A stretch of 64,000 nucleotides of DNA. Origin: Variovorax sp. OK212. Its GTDB lineage: Bacteria; Pseudomonadota; Gammaproteobacteria; Burkholderiales; Burkholderiaceae_C. A model generated the notes under the pieces. It worked only from the letters and a program-made list of their open reading frames with translations. It was not told where the DNA came from and made no database searches. The stretch is taken from positions 62,001-126,000 of the forward strand of contig NZ_FOLP01000011.1 in assembly GCF_900112425.1 (NCBI RefSeq), in the 5' to 3' direction. Positions within the stretch are counted from its first letter, which is position 1, and each line of letters opens with the position of its first letter. Position numbers and translations under genes: made by a program. Shown here piece after piece: positions 44,871-55,184 of the stretch.

Positions 44871-46064
44871 CTACACGCCGACCACGCCGACCAGCGGAAT
44901 CTCGACCACGAAGCCCTTGCACGCCGCCAGGTCCGGCGCCACGCCCAGCCCGGGCTCGTTCGACAGCTGCACCCAGCCGTCGTTCACGGTGAAGTTGGGC
45001 ACCGCCAGCAGTTCGCGCAGCGGGTTCGGGTTGCTGTCGACTTCCACGTAGCCCGGCCCGCCCACGGCGGTCTTCAGGTGCATCGACGCGACAAGGCCGA
45101 TGCCGCCGCCCAGCCAGTGCGGGCAGTACCACTTGCCGGCCGCCAGGGTCTGCTTCGCCACCTCGAGGCAGCCGCTGAAGCCGCCCCATTTGCCCAGGTC
45201 GGGCTGGATGACGGCCATGCCTTCTGTCGCAATGAAGTCGCGGTATTGCGCGAAGCCCGCGAGGTTCTCGCCGCCGGCCAGCGTCAGCGGCTGGCGCTCG
45301 CTCAGCTCCTTCCAGCGCTGCGCGGGCTGGTCGGCGCGCAGCGGTTCCTCGAGCCACAGCAGGTCGAAATCTTCCATGCGCCGGCCGGCCTGGCAGGCTT
45401 CGTCGAAGTCCCAGGCCTGGTTGGCGTCGACCATCATCGTGGCCTCGCTGCCGAGCGCATCGCGCAGGGCGCGCAGGTTGGCCAGGTCGCGCTCGGCGCC
45501 AAAGCCCACTTTGAGCTTGAAGGCCCGGTAGCCCTCGTCGCGCTTGCGCAGCGCCAGCGTCTCGGGGTCGGTCGGGTTCAGGCCCGAGGCATACACCTGC
45601 ACCGGCCGGGCCTGCGCACCGCCCAGCACCTGCCACAGCGGCTTGCCCTGGCGGCGCGCGTGCAGGTCCCACAGCGCCGTGTCCACGCCCGCCACGATCT
45701 GGTTCAGCGTGCCGTGCTCGCCGGTCTGCAGCGCGAGCACCGCGAAACGCTTCGTGAGTTCGTCGAAGCACTCGCGCGGATGCGACCACGCGCGGCCGGT
45801 GACGGCCGGGCGGCAGTAGGCCAGCGCCATGCGCGCGCGGTGCTCCGCGCCCACCGTCGGAAAGTTGCACCAGATCTCGCCCCAGCCCACCGCGCCGTCG
45901 GCATCGGTGAGCCGCACCAGCACCGCGGGCCGGTCGCGCATGACGCCGAAGGAGGTCTGCACCGGCGGGTCGGCCGGGGCGCGGAACACGAAGACGTCGA
46001 GGCGCTCGACGGTGAGGGCGCTGGAGGTGCTGGAGGCCGCGGAATCCGGTGCGATGGATGTCAT
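44871..46064 (-). CDS. mandelate racemase/muconate-lactonising (enolase superfamily) protein
   Basis: A 397-residue enolase-superfamily enzyme. It has a capping domain at the N-terminus, then a barrel with the base motif FKLKVGF (KxK), metal ligands in MVDANQAW, LEEPLRAD and AGGENLAG, and a late His in WYCPHWLGGGIG, consistent with the mandelate-racemase subgroup. It would remove an alpha-proton of a carboxylic acid (dehydration or epimerisation of a sugar acid). Last gene of the ten-gene operon, 39 bp after the aldolase gene. In this context it is probably a sugar-acid dehydratase or an acid epimerase; the exact substrate is not predictable. Confidence 0.86.
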   Translation of the reverse strand: MTSIAPDSAASSTSSALTVERLDVFVFRAPADPPVQTSFGVMRDRPAVLVRLTDADGAVGWGEIWCNFPTVGAEHRARMALAYCRPAVTGRAWSHPRECFDELTKRFAVLALQTGEHGTLNQIVAGVDTALWDLHARRQGKPLWQVLGGAQARPVQVYASGLNPTDPETLALRKRDEGYRAFKLKVGFGAERDLANLRALRDALGSEATMMVDANQAWDFDEACQAGRRMEDFDLLWLEEPLRADQPAQRWKELSERQPLTLAGGENLAGFAQYRDFIATEGMAVIQPDLGKWGGFSGCLEVAKQTLAAGKWYCPHWLGGGIGLVASMHLKTAVGGPGYVEVDSNPNPLRELLAVPNFTVNDGWVQLSNEPGLGVAPDLAACKGFVVEIPLVGVVGV

Positions 46065-46103
46065 GCGCCGATTGTCCCGTGCGCGTTTGCCCCGCGCACG
46101 CCG

Positions 46104-47153
46104 TCAGGCATACGCCGCGCAGAGCTCGCCTTCGGCCTTCATGGCATCGAAGGCGCTGTAGTCCGCATGCCAGGCGTTGCCCGCGCGCAGCGTGAGCGCT
46201 TCCAGCTCGGCCAGCGTGGCGCTGCCGTCCTTGCGCAGCTGCTCGGCGCACAGCGCGAGGTCGGGGAAGTTCTGCAGCGCCTGCCACCACACCGCGCGGC
46301 CGGCCAGGAAGCCGTGCGCGCCCGCGGCGTAGGCGTACTCCATCACCCGCACGAACTGCGGCGAGGTCACGCCGGCCGACAGCATCACCCACGGAATGTC
46401 CGCGCCCTTGCAGATGGCGCCCATCTGGTCGAACCAGCCCTGCGCGGCGGTGTGCGCCGCGCCGCCGTCGCGCGCGGGCAGGGTGGCGCCGGGCAGCGGG
46501 CTCTCGAGCTTGAACAGGTCGACGCCGTACTCGGGCCTGGCGAATTCGCGCACGCTCTCGATGACCAGCTCGGGCATCTTCTCTGGCGACTCGATGTAGT
46601 CCACCGTGTGGCGCTCGCTCTTGGGAAAGGGGTACACCAGCAGCTCGAGCACCAGCGGAATGTCCCACTGGCGGCATTCCTCGCCGATCTTGCGCACGTA
46701 GTCCTGCTGGTGCGCGAGCACGTCGGGCTCGGCATCGGGGCGGTACCACGCCAGCACCTTCACGCCGTCGCCGCCGGCGCGCTTGATCTTCTCCACGCTC
46801 CAGTCGTTGATGGAGTGCGACAGCCGGCCGCCGGGCGTGTCGCGAAAGCGGTGGTCTTCGAGCGTGACGACCAGGCCGGTGTGCGCGGGCAGCTTCTGCA
46901 GCGCGGCCGGGAAGGCGTAGTTCGGGTCGAACAGCATGGCGCTGGCGTGTGCACCGAGCGTGTCGACCAGCGTGCGCTTGACGTCCACCATGTCGGCAAA
47001 GCTCACGTCGGCGGGCGCAATGCCGCGCTTGGCGCCGATCAGCTGCGCAATGGGTGGGCGCTGGTCGAGCGCGACCATGGTGAAGTGGCCTTGGGGCGTG
47101 GCCATGCGGCGCATGCCCCATTTCTTGCCGAGGTTCAGGGCAGGTGTTGTCAT
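46104..47153 (-). CDS. LacD-type (tagatose-bisphosphate aldolase family) class I aldolase
   Basis: A 349-residue aldolase of the LacD/DeoC-like Schiff-base family. Features: MVALDQRPPIAQLI near residue 25, AMLFDPNYAFPA, VVTLEDHRF, GGDGVKVLAWYRPDA (Lys expected to form the imine), LFKLESPLPG and VMLSAGVTSPQFVRVM. Related enzymes cleave tagatose-1,6-bisphosphate or 6-deoxy-6-sulfofructose-1-phosphate. It lies 8 bp after a PfkB kinase gene, so it should split the ketose phosphate made by that kinase into dihydroxyacetone phosphate plus an aldehyde. Which ketose is used cannot be read from the sequence. Confidence 0.84.
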   Translation of the reverse strand: MTTPALNLGKKWGMRRMATPQGHFTMVALDQRPPIAQLIGAKRGIAPADVSFADMVDVKRTLVDTLGAHASAMLFDPNYAFPAALQKLPAHTGLVVTLEDHRFRDTPGGRLSHSINDWSVEKIKRAGGDGVKVLAWYRPDAEPDVLAHQQDYVRKIGEECRQWDIPLVLELLVYPFPKSERHTVDYIESPEKMPELVIESVREFARPEYGVDLFKLESPLPGATLPARDGGAAHTAAQGWFDQMGAICKGADIPWVMLSAGVTSPQFVRVMEYAYAAGAHGFLAGRAVWWQALQNFPDLALCAEQLRKDGSATLAELEALTLRAGNAWHADYSAFDAMKAEGELCAAYA

Positions 47154-47161
47154 GAGAGGAA

Positions 47162-48115
47162 TCACTCCTTGATGGAATCGACGAGGGACATCGCGGTGGC
47201 GAAGTCGGGCACGCCGGCGCGTCCGCCGGGTCGTGTGCACTTCAGGGCCGCCACCGCGGCGGAAAACTGGAGGGCGCGGCGCACGGGCCAGCCGGCGCCC
47301 AGCGCGAAGGCGAACGCGCCGTGGAACACGTCGCCGGCGCCGGTGGTGTCGACGGCCGTCACCTCGAAGGCGGGCAGCGCGTGCAGCCCGTCGGCGTCGG
47401 CCCAGCGCAGGCCGTGTTCGCCGAGCGTGACCGCGGCCAGGCGGCAGCCGCGCGACAGCGCGAAGTTCAACTGCGCGTCGACCGAGCGCGCGCCGGTGGC
47501 ATAGCCGGCAAGGCCGGGTTCGGAGAACACGGCGTGGTCGGTGTGCGGCAGCAGCATGTCGAACACGGCGGCATCGGCCACGTCGCCGTCGAGCACGGTG
47601 GGCAGGCCGCGCTCGCGCGCCGCGCCGAACAGCGCCAGCGCGCCTTCGGGCCAGCGCGGGTCGGCCAGCACGGCGTCGGCTTCGGCCAGCGTGGGCAGGG
47701 GCAGCCATGCGGGTTCGGCGGGCAGGCCGGCGCCGCGGAAGTTGACGATCATGCGTTCGCCGCGCGTGTCGACCACGATGCCCGAGAGCGACGAGCGCGC
47801 CCCTTCGAAGAGGCGGAAGTGCACAACGTCGACGCCGAGCGCGGCGAGCTGCGCCTTCATCTCGTGCCCGGCGCTGTCTTCGCCGGCGCGGCCCCAGAAC
47901 TGCACCGCCGCGCCGAGCTTCGCGGCGGCCGCGGCCGCATTGGCCGCCATGCCGCCGCCGCCTTCGCGCACGTCGCCAGCGCGGGTCTTGCCGCCGCCTT
48001 GGGGGAGGGTGTCGACCTGCCAGGTGATGTCGAGGGCGGACAGGCCGAGACAGACGACGCGCGGGGCCGGGCGTTGCGGGTGTCGCGGGTGGGGCGGAGG
48101 GTGCGAGGGCGTCAT
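47162..48115 (-). CDS. PfkB family carbohydrate kinase
   Basis: A 317-residue ribokinase-fold sugar kinase. The N-terminal motif GGGGMAANAAAAAAKLGA (PfkB signature 1) and the C-terminal catalytic DTTGAGDVFHGAFA (PfkB signature 2, base Asp) are present; ATP is the donor. It phosphorylates the ketose used by the LacD-type aldolase encoded 8 bp downstream. The N-terminus used here (MTPSHPPPHPRHP) is Pro/His-rich and may be partly untranslated. It is 1 bp after the ABC ATPase gene, tightly coupled. Confidence 0.88.
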   Translation of the reverse strand: MTPSHPPPHPRHPQRPAPRVVCLGLSALDITWQVDTLPQGGGKTRAGDVREGGGGMAANAAAAAAKLGAAVQFWGRAGEDSAGHEMKAQLAALGVDVVHFRLFEGARSSLSGIVVDTRGERMIVNFRGAGLPAEPAWLPLPTLAEADAVLADPRWPEGALALFGAARERGLPTVLDGDVADAAVFDMLLPHTDHAVFSEPGLAGYATGARSVDAQLNFALSRGCRLAAVTLGEHGLRWADADGLHALPAFEVTAVDTTGAGDVFHGAFAFALGAGWPVRRALQFSAAVAALKCTRPGGRAGVPDFATAMSLVDSIKE

Positions 48116-48116
48116 T

Positions 48117-49181
<1,065 letters not shown>

Positions 49182-49193
49182 GCCTGTGCGTCC

Positions 49194-50168
49194 TCAGGCG
49201 AAAGCCAGCAGCGGCTTCACCAGCTCGCCCGCCACGAAGCGCCCGAACATCTCGGGCAGTTGCTCGATGCCGAACTGCGCGTCCACCAGCTTGCGGTAGC
49301 GCGCCTTCTCGCCGCGCAGCAGCTCCACGTTGAGCGCGAAGTCGCTCTTGGGGAAGTAGAAGGTGCGCACCATGTAGAAGTCCTTGCGGCGGATGGCCTT
49401 GTTCTCCTGCACCGGCCAGGGCTTGTCGCTCTCGCCGATGAGAATGAGCACGCCGCGCGGCAGCACGATCTCCATGCCCAGGCTGCGCGCGGCGTGCGCG
49501 CCGCTGCACTCCACGATCAGCTTGAAGCGCTTGCTGGCGTCGCCCACCGGATGGCGTTTGGCGCCGAACGACTCGGCCAGCTGCAGCCGCTCTTCCTTCA
49601 GGTCGGACACGTACACGTCGGTGTAGCCGATGTTCTGCAGCGCGATGAGCGCGCCGATGCCCACCGGGCCCGCGCCCGTCACCAGCACCGGGCCGGTGGT
49701 CTCGGGCGGCACCAGCGGCTTGACGAAGCGGATGCCGTGCGCCGCGGTGCCGATGGTGTCCAGCAGCAGCGGGGCGAGCTCGTCCTCGATGTCGTCGGGC
49801 ACGGGCAGCAGGCACTGCTCGGGCACGGTCAGGTACTCGGCGTAGCCGCCGGGGCGGTTCCAGCCGACCAGCACCGACTCGTTGAGGCACATCTGCGTGT
49901 CGCCCGCGCGGCAAGAGTCGCAATGGCCGCAGTGCACCGGGATGTAGACCAGGCAGCGCTTGCCGTCCAGCGCATGGCCGGGCTGCTGCACCACGCCGAA
50001 GATCTCGTGGCCGGGCGTGAAGCTGGCGCCGTTGAACCACAGCTTGGTGTCCGAGCCGCACAGCGCGGTGCGGCGCACGCGCAGCAGCACCTCGCCCGCG
50101 CCGGCAACCGGCATGGGCGCCTCGCCGATGGTGATGTTCTTGTCGCCGTGAAAAATGGCAGCTTGCAT
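49194..50168 (-). CDS. zinc-dependent alcohol (polyol) dehydrogenase
   Basis: A 324-residue medium-chain dehydrogenase. Catalytic zinc ligands are in ALCGSD (Cys near 37) and TPGHE (His/Glu near 59-60). The structural-zinc cysteines are in HCGHCDSCRAGDTQMC. The Rossmann motif VTGAGPVGIGAL is near residue 165. The sequence around the zinc sites resembles sorbitol/threonine dehydrogenase-like polyol enzymes. It would oxidise a secondary alcohol of the imported substrate with NAD(P). The start at 50168 is preceded by AGGAG. It lies 12 bp before the ABC ATPase gene. Confidence 0.88.
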   Translation of the reverse strand: MQAAIFHGDKNITIGEAPMPVAGAGEVLLRVRRTALCGSDTKLWFNGASFTPGHEIFGVVQQPGHALDGKRCLVYIPVHCGHCDSCRAGDTQMCLNESVLVGWNRPGGYAEYLTVPEQCLLPVPDDIEDELAPLLLDTIGTAAHGIRFVKPLVPPETTGPVLVTGAGPVGIGALIALQNIGYTDVYVSDLKEERLQLAESFGAKRHPVGDASKRFKLIVECSGAHAARSLGMEIVLPRGVLILIGESDKPWPVQENKAIRRKDFYMVRTFYFPKSDFALNVELLRGEKARYRKLVDAQFGIEQLPEMFGRFVAGELVKPLLAFA

Positions 50169-50178
50169 GAGGAGTCTC

Positions 50179-50991
50179 CTAACCTTTGACGGCGCCCATG
50201 GCCAGGCCCGACACGAGCCTGCGCTGGACGATGAATGCGAGGGCCAGCGGCGGCAGCGCGATGAGGGTGGCCGCCGCCATGAGGGCGCCCCAGTTCGACG
50301 CGCCTTCGCCGATGAAGTTGAACGACGCCGCAATGAGCGTCTTGGTGTCGCCGTTCGACAGCACGAGCGCGAACAGGAAGTAGTTCCAGGAGAACACGAA
50401 CGACAGGATCGACGACACCACCACGCCCGGCATGACCAGCGGCAGTGCAATGCGCCACAGGATGCGCGGCACGCTGCAGCCGTCGACCTGCGCGCTTTCG
50501 AGCACGCTGCGCGGAATGTTGTCGAAGAAGGGCAGCAGCACCCAGATGACGATCGGCATGGTGATGGCCGCGTGCGTGAGGATGAGCGCCCAGTAGCTGC
50601 CGATCATTCCGGCCTCGCGGAACATCACGTACCACGGCAGCAGGAACAGCGTGCCCGGCGCCATGCGCGCCAGCAGCGTGACCGTGGCCGGCCAGGTGAT
50701 GCGCGTCCACGAGACCGCGAACGCCGCCGGAATGCCCAGCAGCAGGCCGATGGCGGTCGAGCCCACGGTGATGACCGTGCTGTTCCAGGTGTAGTGCAGG
50801 AACGGCGTGCTGCCGAAGAGCGTGCGGTAGTTCTCCAGCGTGGGCGAGAACATCAGCTTGGGCGGGTAGGCCGTCACTTCGGCCGAGGGCTTGAAGGACG
50901 ACAGCGCCATCCACGCGATGGGCAGCAGGATCAGCAGCGCCACGAAGGCGATCTGCAGCAGGTTGAGGCGTTGCACGAGCTTGTCGTTCAC
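50179..50991 (-). CDS. sugar ABC transporter permease (MalG type)
   Basis: A 270-residue six-helix permease with the EAA loop VLESAQVDGCSVPRILWRIALP and the typical end QRRLVSGLAMGAVKG. It pairs with the permease encoded 13 bp upstream. The ribosome-binding site is ordinary and the start ATG is at 50991. Confidence 0.93.
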   Translation of the reverse strand: MNDKLVQRLNLLQIAFVALLILLPIAWMALSSFKPSAEVTAYPPKLMFSPTLENYRTLFGSTPFLHYTWNSTVITVGSTAIGLLLGIPAAFAVSWTRITWPATVTLLARMAPGTLFLLPWYVMFREAGMIGSYWALILTHAAITMPIVIWVLLPFFDNIPRSVLESAQVDGCSVPRILWRIALPLVMPGVVVSSILSFVFSWNYFLFALVLSNGDTKTLIAASFNFIGEGASNWGALMAAATLIALPPLALAFIVQRRLVSGLAMGAVKG

Positions 50992-51004
50992 GGCGTCTCC
51001 CGTT

Positions 51005-51892
51005 TCACCACGCCACGCGCTTGCGCGCCTGGGTGAGCACCATCACCGCGCCGAGCACGATGGCCGACAGCGTGATCATCAGCGCGCTCGAGTAGCCGAT
51101 CTCGAACAGCTCGAAGCCCTTGCGAAAGCCGTAGATGTTCAGCGTGTTCGACGCGTTGCCCGGCCCGCCCTGGGTGGTGATGTAGATGATGTCGAAGAAG
51201 CGCAGCAGGTCGACGCTGCGCAGGATGGCCGCCGTGACCAGCGTGGGCATGAGCAGCGGCAGCGTGATGCGCCAGAAGGTCTTCCAGCGCGAGGCGCCGT
51301 CGATCTGCGCGGCCTCGTACACGTTGGGCGGCAGCGACTGCAGGCCGCCCAGCACGATCAGCGCGACGTAGGGCGTCCACTGCCAGGTGTCGATCATCGC
51401 GACCGTGGGAATCACCCACACGGGCGAGGCCAGCCAGTCGGAGCGCGGCAGCCCCACGGCCTGCAGCAGGTAGTTGGCGGCGCCGATGGACGGGTCGAGC
51501 ACCACCAGCCACATCATGCCGACCACCACCGGCGGCAGCACGAAGGGCGAGATCATGAGCGTGCGCACGATGCCCGACAGCTTCTTCGAGCCGTGCAGCA
51601 GCAGCGCCACCCAGGTGCCCAGCACCAGCTGCAGCACCAGCGAGAGCACATACAGCACCAGCGTGATCTTCAGGCCGTTCCAGAACTCGCCGTCGGCCGC
51701 CATCTCGACGTAGTTCATGCCGAAGTTGAGCTTGGGCTTGCCGCCGAAGCTGTACTCGTGCAGGCTGAACCACACGGTGTAGGCGAAGGGGAAGGCGATC
51801 ATCGCGGTCGTGAAGATCACGGCCGGCAGCGAGAGGAACGCGAGCTGGCCGCGCGTGCCGATGGATTGGCTCGGTGGGCTGGATTGGCTCAT
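51005..51892 (-). CDS. sugar ABC transporter permease (MalF type)
   Basis: A 295-residue permease with six to seven hydrophobic helices and the EAA loop VYEAAQIDGASRWKTFWRITLP. It forms the membrane channel with the MalG-type partner. It follows the SDR gene by 16 bp on the same strand. Confidence 0.93.
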   Translation of the reverse strand: MSQSSPPSQSIGTRGQLAFLSLPAVIFTTAMIAFPFAYTVWFSLHEYSFGGKPKLNFGMNYVEMAADGEFWNGLKITLVLYVLSLVLQLVLGTWVALLLHGSKKLSGIVRTLMISPFVLPPVVVGMMWLVVLDPSIGAANYLLQAVGLPRSDWLASPVWVIPTVAMIDTWQWTPYVALIVLGGLQSLPPNVYEAAQIDGASRWKTFWRITLPLLMPTLVTAAILRSVDLLRFFDIIYITTQGGPGNASNTLNIYGFRKGFELFEIGYSSALMITLSAIVLGAVMVLTQARKRVAW

Positions 51893-51908
51893 GCGTCGCC
51901 CTTTGCCT

Positions 51909-52652
51909 TCAGCCCGCGAGGAAGCCGCCGTCCACCGCGAGCACGGTGCCGGTCACGTAGTGCGCCGCGGGCGACGCCAGGAAAACGGCGCTGCCCGCGA
52001 TGTCGCCGGGCTGCGCCCACTGGCCCAGCGGAATGCGCGAGCGGATGCGCTCGTAGTGCGCCTGGTCCTGCCGGCCGGCCGCGTTGATGGCGGTCTCCAC
52101 ATAGCCCGGCGCGATGGCGTTCACGCGCACGCCGCGCTCGGCCCAGGCCAGCGAGAGCGACTTGGTGAGCATCACCACGCCGCCCTTGCTCGCGCAGTAC
52201 GCCGGGATGAAGGGCAGCGCGACGAAGGCGTTCATCGACGCCACGTTGACGATGCTGCCCTTGCTCTTTTCCAGCAGCGGCAGGCTCGCGTTGCACAGGC
52301 GGAAGGTGCCGGTGAGGTTGACGTCGAGCACGCGCTGGAAGGTCTCGATCTCGAACTCCTTGAAGCGCGCGAGGATGCCGGCGCAGTTGACCAGCGTGTC
52401 GAGCCGGTCGAGCCCGCCGACGAAACCGGCGACCTGCGCGTCGCTCGTCACGTCGAGCGTGCGCAGCGAAAGCTCCGGCGAAATCTCTTGCACAGGCGCC
52501 AGCGAACTGGCCGCGAGCGCGGCCTCGTCCACGCCGGTGGCGATGACGCTGCAGCCCATCTCCAGGAACGCGCGCGAGATGGCGGCACCGATGTCTCCGG
52601 CGCCCCCGACCACCAGCACGCGGTGGCCTGCGGAAAAGTCGAACACGGCCAT
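51909..52652 (-). CDS. short-chain dehydrogenase/reductase (SDR)
   Basis: A 247-residue classical SDR. Cofactor motif GGAGDIGAAI (close to the usual TGxxxGIG), NCAG, catalytic Ser region VNVASMNAF, YCASK (Tyr/Lys pair) and PGYVETAIN. Probably NAD-dependent; oxidises or reduces a sugar or polyol hydroxyl. It sits between the binding-protein and permease genes, so with the zinc dehydrogenase the operon has two oxidation steps. Start at 52652, 4 bp after the binding-protein stop. Confidence 0.9.
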   Translation of the reverse strand: MAVFDFSAGHRVLVVGGAGDIGAAISRAFLEMGCSVIATGVDEAALAASSLAPVQEISPELSLRTLDVTSDAQVAGFVGGLDRLDTLVNCAGILARFKEFEIETFQRVLDVNLTGTFRLCNASLPLLEKSKGSIVNVASMNAFVALPFIPAYCASKGGVVMLTKSLSLAWAERGVRVNAIAPGYVETAINAAGRQDQAHYERIRSRIPLGQWAQPGDIAGSAVFLASPAAHYVTGTVLAVDGGFLAG

Positions 52653-52656
52653 CGGG

Positions 52657-53964
52657 TCAGTCTTTGGCGATGAGCGCGTCGAGCTGCTTGTCGGCGTCGG
52701 CGCAGGCCTGCGCCGGGGCCTTCTGGCCCAGCAGCAGTTCGGTGGCGGCCTGGCCGATGAAGTCGCGCGAAGCCGGGTTGGCCACGATGGGGTAGCCCAC
52801 CTCCGAGGTGCCGGTGCGGCTCAGCTCGTTGACGGCCGCGACCCATTCGGCGCGCACCGGCTGCTCGTCGGTCCAGGCCTTGTAGCCGGGCGCCTTGGCC
52901 ACGGCCGCGCGCGGCGGCGCCACGCCGTCGAGCGCCAGCCTGGCCTGCACGGCGGGACTGGTGGCCCACTGCACGAAGTACCAGGCGGCTTCCTTGTTCT
53001 TGCTGTGCGCCGACACCGACATGGTCCAGCCGATCACGGTCGGGTGCGAGCCGCCGGGGCCGGCCGGCAGCACGGCGACGGCGGTGTCCTTCAGGCGGGC
53101 GCCGCCGTCCATCACGTTGCGCAGCTCGTTGGAAGACTCGAAGGCCATGGCCGCCTTGCCCTCCTTGTAGAGCGAGGAGATCTGATAGAAGCTGTAGTTC
53201 ACGACGCCGGGCGGGCCGTAGTCCTTCAGCAGCTTGGCGTACAGCGCCAGCGAGGCCTGGCCTTCCTTGCTGCACAGCTGCGACTTGCCGTCCTTCATGT
53301 ACTGGCCGCCCATGTTGTGCAGGAACACGCTGTACGTGAAGGGCAGGGCGGGCTTCAGGCCGCGCGACACGAAGGGCGTGACGCCGGGCTCGCAGCTCTT
53401 GAGCTTGGCCGACACGGCCTCCAGCTCGGGCAGGCTCTTGGGCAGCGACACGCCGCACTTCTGGAACAGGTCCTTGCGGTAGTACAGCACCGGGCCCTCG
53501 ACGTTCATCGGGATGCCGGTGAGCTGCTTGTCGTAGGTGGCGTCCTTGAGCATGCCGGCGCTCAGGTCGGCGAAGTCGTAGTCCTTGGCGCTGGCGCCCT
53601 TCACGAAGTCGTTGAGGTCGGCGTACCAGCCGGCCTTGGCGAACTGCATGCCCTCGCGCGAGGGCAGCGACATGAACACGTCGATCTCGTCGCTGCGCGA
53701 GTTCATCACCGTCACCAGGCGCTGGCGCATCTGCTGCTCCTGGTAGGAGTCGACCTTCAGCGTCATGCCGGTCTGCTGCTCGAAGTCGCCCTTGTACTTG
53801 AGCAGCGCGTTGGCCACGGGGTTGTTGTTGGCCAGGAAGGTCAGGGTCTTGCCCTGGTGCTTCTTCCAGTTGAACTCCTGGGCGAAGGCGGTGCCGGCGC
53901 AAGAAGCCGCGGCGAGCAGGGCGACGGCGCGAACGGATGCCGTGGCGCGAAAGGCTTGTCTCAT
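52657..53964 (-). CDS. ABC transporter solute-binding protein (sugar/polyol)
   Basis: A 435-residue family-1 extracellular binding protein with a signal peptide (residues 1-~28, SCAGTAFAQ). The mature part has KTLTFLANNNPVANALLKY, FEQQTGMTLKVDSY, and late AAWYFVQWATSP. First gene of the ten-gene operon; its promoter gap with the divergent lacI gene contains the TGTAAAC half-sites. It should capture the sugar, polyol or related compound that the downstream dehydrogenases, kinase and aldolase use. Confidence 0.92.
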   Translation of the reverse strand: MRQAFRATASVRAVALLAAASCAGTAFAQEFNWKKHQGKTLTFLANNNPVANALLKYKGDFEQQTGMTLKVDSYQEQQMRQRLVTVMNSRSDEIDVFMSLPSREGMQFAKAGWYADLNDFVKGASAKDYDFADLSAGMLKDATYDKQLTGIPMNVEGPVLYYRKDLFQKCGVSLPKSLPELEAVSAKLKSCEPGVTPFVSRGLKPALPFTYSVFLHNMGGQYMKDGKSQLCSKEGQASLALYAKLLKDYGPPGVVNYSFYQISSLYKEGKAAMAFESSNELRNVMDGGARLKDTAVAVLPAGPGGSHPTVIGWTMSVSAHSKNKEAAWYFVQWATSPAVQARLALDGVAPPRAAVAKAPGYKAWTDEQPVRAEWVAAVNELSRTGTSEVGYPIVANPASRDFIGQAATELLLGQKAPAQACADADKQLDALIAKD

Positions 53965-54020
53965 TTCTTTGTCTCCTGTGACGTGTCAAAGGCGAGGTCA
54001 TCACAGCGTGCGAATCGCCA

Positions 54021-54034
54021 TGTAACCGTTTACA
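54021..54034. promoter_or_regulatory. LacI-type operator near the ABC operon promoter
   Basis: TGTAACCGTTTACA is a near-perfect 14-bp palindrome (six of seven arm positions match) centred on CG, the standard shape of a LacI-family site. It lies 57 bp upstream of the binding-protein gene start, where a repressor could block the operon promoter. Confidence 0.7.
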
Positions 54035-54120
54035 AAATTATCGGAACGAGGCCCATCGATGTCAACGCGGAGAAAGGCCGTTCACAGGAGAAATTGATAG
54101 GGGATTTCCCTCAAAATTGG

Positions 54121-54159
54121 CTGTAAACGGCTACGTATCGCTTCCTGTAAACTGTTTCA
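54121..54159. promoter_or_regulatory. paired TGTAAAC half-sites before lacI
   Basis: CTGTAAAC occurs at 54121-54128 and again at 54145-54152, 24 bp apart and in the same orientation, the second within 10 bp of the lacI start. Each matches one arm of the palindrome at 54021. They are probably autoregulatory contacts of the LacI protein; the second arms are poorly conserved. Confidence 0.5.
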
Positions 54160-54161
54160 TC

Positions 54162-55184
54162 ATGAAGCCGAAATCAGTGGGAATCCGGGACGTCGCCAAG
54201 CACGTGGGCGTTTCCACGGCCTCGATTTCGCGCACGCTCAACAACCCCGAGTCGGTGAGTCCCGAGCTGCGCATGCGCATCGATGCGGCCATTGCCGAGC
54301 TCGGCTACATCCCCGACGCCGCAGCGCGCGCGCTGTCGTCGCGCCGCACGCGCACCATCGGCGCGATCATTCCGACGGTGGACAACGCCATGTTCGCGCG
54401 CGGCATCGAGGCGCTGCAGAGCTACCTGTCGCTGCAGGGCTACCTGCTGCTGCTGTCCACCAGCGGCTACGACCCCGAGACCGAGGCGCGCCAGGCGCAG
54501 AACATGGCCAGCCGCGGCATCGACGGGCTCATTCTTCGCGGCGACACCCACACCGACGCGCTGCGCCGGCTGCTGGCCTCGCAGCGCATTCCGTTCGTGA
54601 ACGTGGGCGTATACCACCCCGACAAGCCCTACGCCTCGGTCGGCGGCAACAACGAGGCCGCGGCCTACCGCGCCTGCCGCTACCTGATGGAGCTGGGCCA
54701 CACGCGCATCGGCATGGTGGCGGCGATCTCGTCGAACAACGACCGTGCCACCGCGCGCGTGTCGGGCGTGCGGCGCGCGCTGGCGGAAAGCGGCCTCGCG
54801 CTCAGGCCCGAGTGGTACATCGAGGTGCCCTACCACCTCGACGATGCGCGCCAGGGCGCGCGTGCGCTGCTGTCGTCGTCGCGCGAGCAGTGGCCCACCG
54901 CGGTGGTCTGCGGCAACGACGTGATCGCCTACGGCGTGCTGCTGGAGGCCGAGCGCCGCGGGCTCAATGTGCCGAACGACCTGTCGGTGATGGGCTTCGA
55001 CGACCTCGAATGGAGCCGCCACCTGCGCCCCAGCCTCACCACCATGCACGTGCCGACCGACGAGGTCTGGACGCGCGCCGGCGAGTACCTGGTCAAGTCG
55101 CTGGCGGGACGGCCGGCCGCGCTGCACCATGAGGTCGACGTGTCGCTGGTGGTGCGCGAGTCGACCAGCCGGCCCCGCGCGTAG
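54162..55184 (+). CDS. LacI family regulator of the ketose/polyol operon
   Basis: A 340-residue LacI/GalR regulator: N-terminal helix-turn-helix (IRDVAKHVGVSTASISRTLN, hinge helix LSSRRTR) and a periplasmic-binding-like effector domain (GAIIPTVDNAMFARGIEAL, GFDDLEWSRHLRPSLTTMH). It is divergent from the ten-gene operon and flanked by TGTAAAC sites, so it is probably that operon's repressor and senses its sugar or sugar phosphate. Start at 54162 (MKPKSVGIRDV), where the DNA-binding domain begins normally. Confidence 0.93.
   Translation: MKPKSVGIRDVAKHVGVSTASISRTLNNPESVSPELRMRIDAAIAELGYIPDAAARALSSRRTRTIGAIIPTVDNAMFARGIEALQSYLSLQGYLLLLSTSGYDPETEARQAQNMASRGIDGLILRGDTHTDALRRLLASQRIPFVNVGVYHPDKPYASVGGNNEAAAYRACRYLMELGHTRIGMVAAISSNNDRATARVSGVRRALAESGLALRPEWYIEVPYHLDDARQGARALLSSSREQWPTAVVCGNDVIAYGVLLEAERRGLNVPNDLSVMGFDDLEWSRHLRPSLTTMHVPTDEVWTRAGEYLVKSLAGRPAALHHEVDVSLVVRESTSRPRA

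Noticed and set aside
46104..48115. Kinase plus LacD-type aldolase read as a sulfoquinovose (sulfo-EMP) pathway
   Set aside because: There is no isomerase, no sulfolactaldehyde reductase/dehydrogenase and no glycosidase in the operon, and the family alone does not give the substrate. Kept only as an untested alternative.
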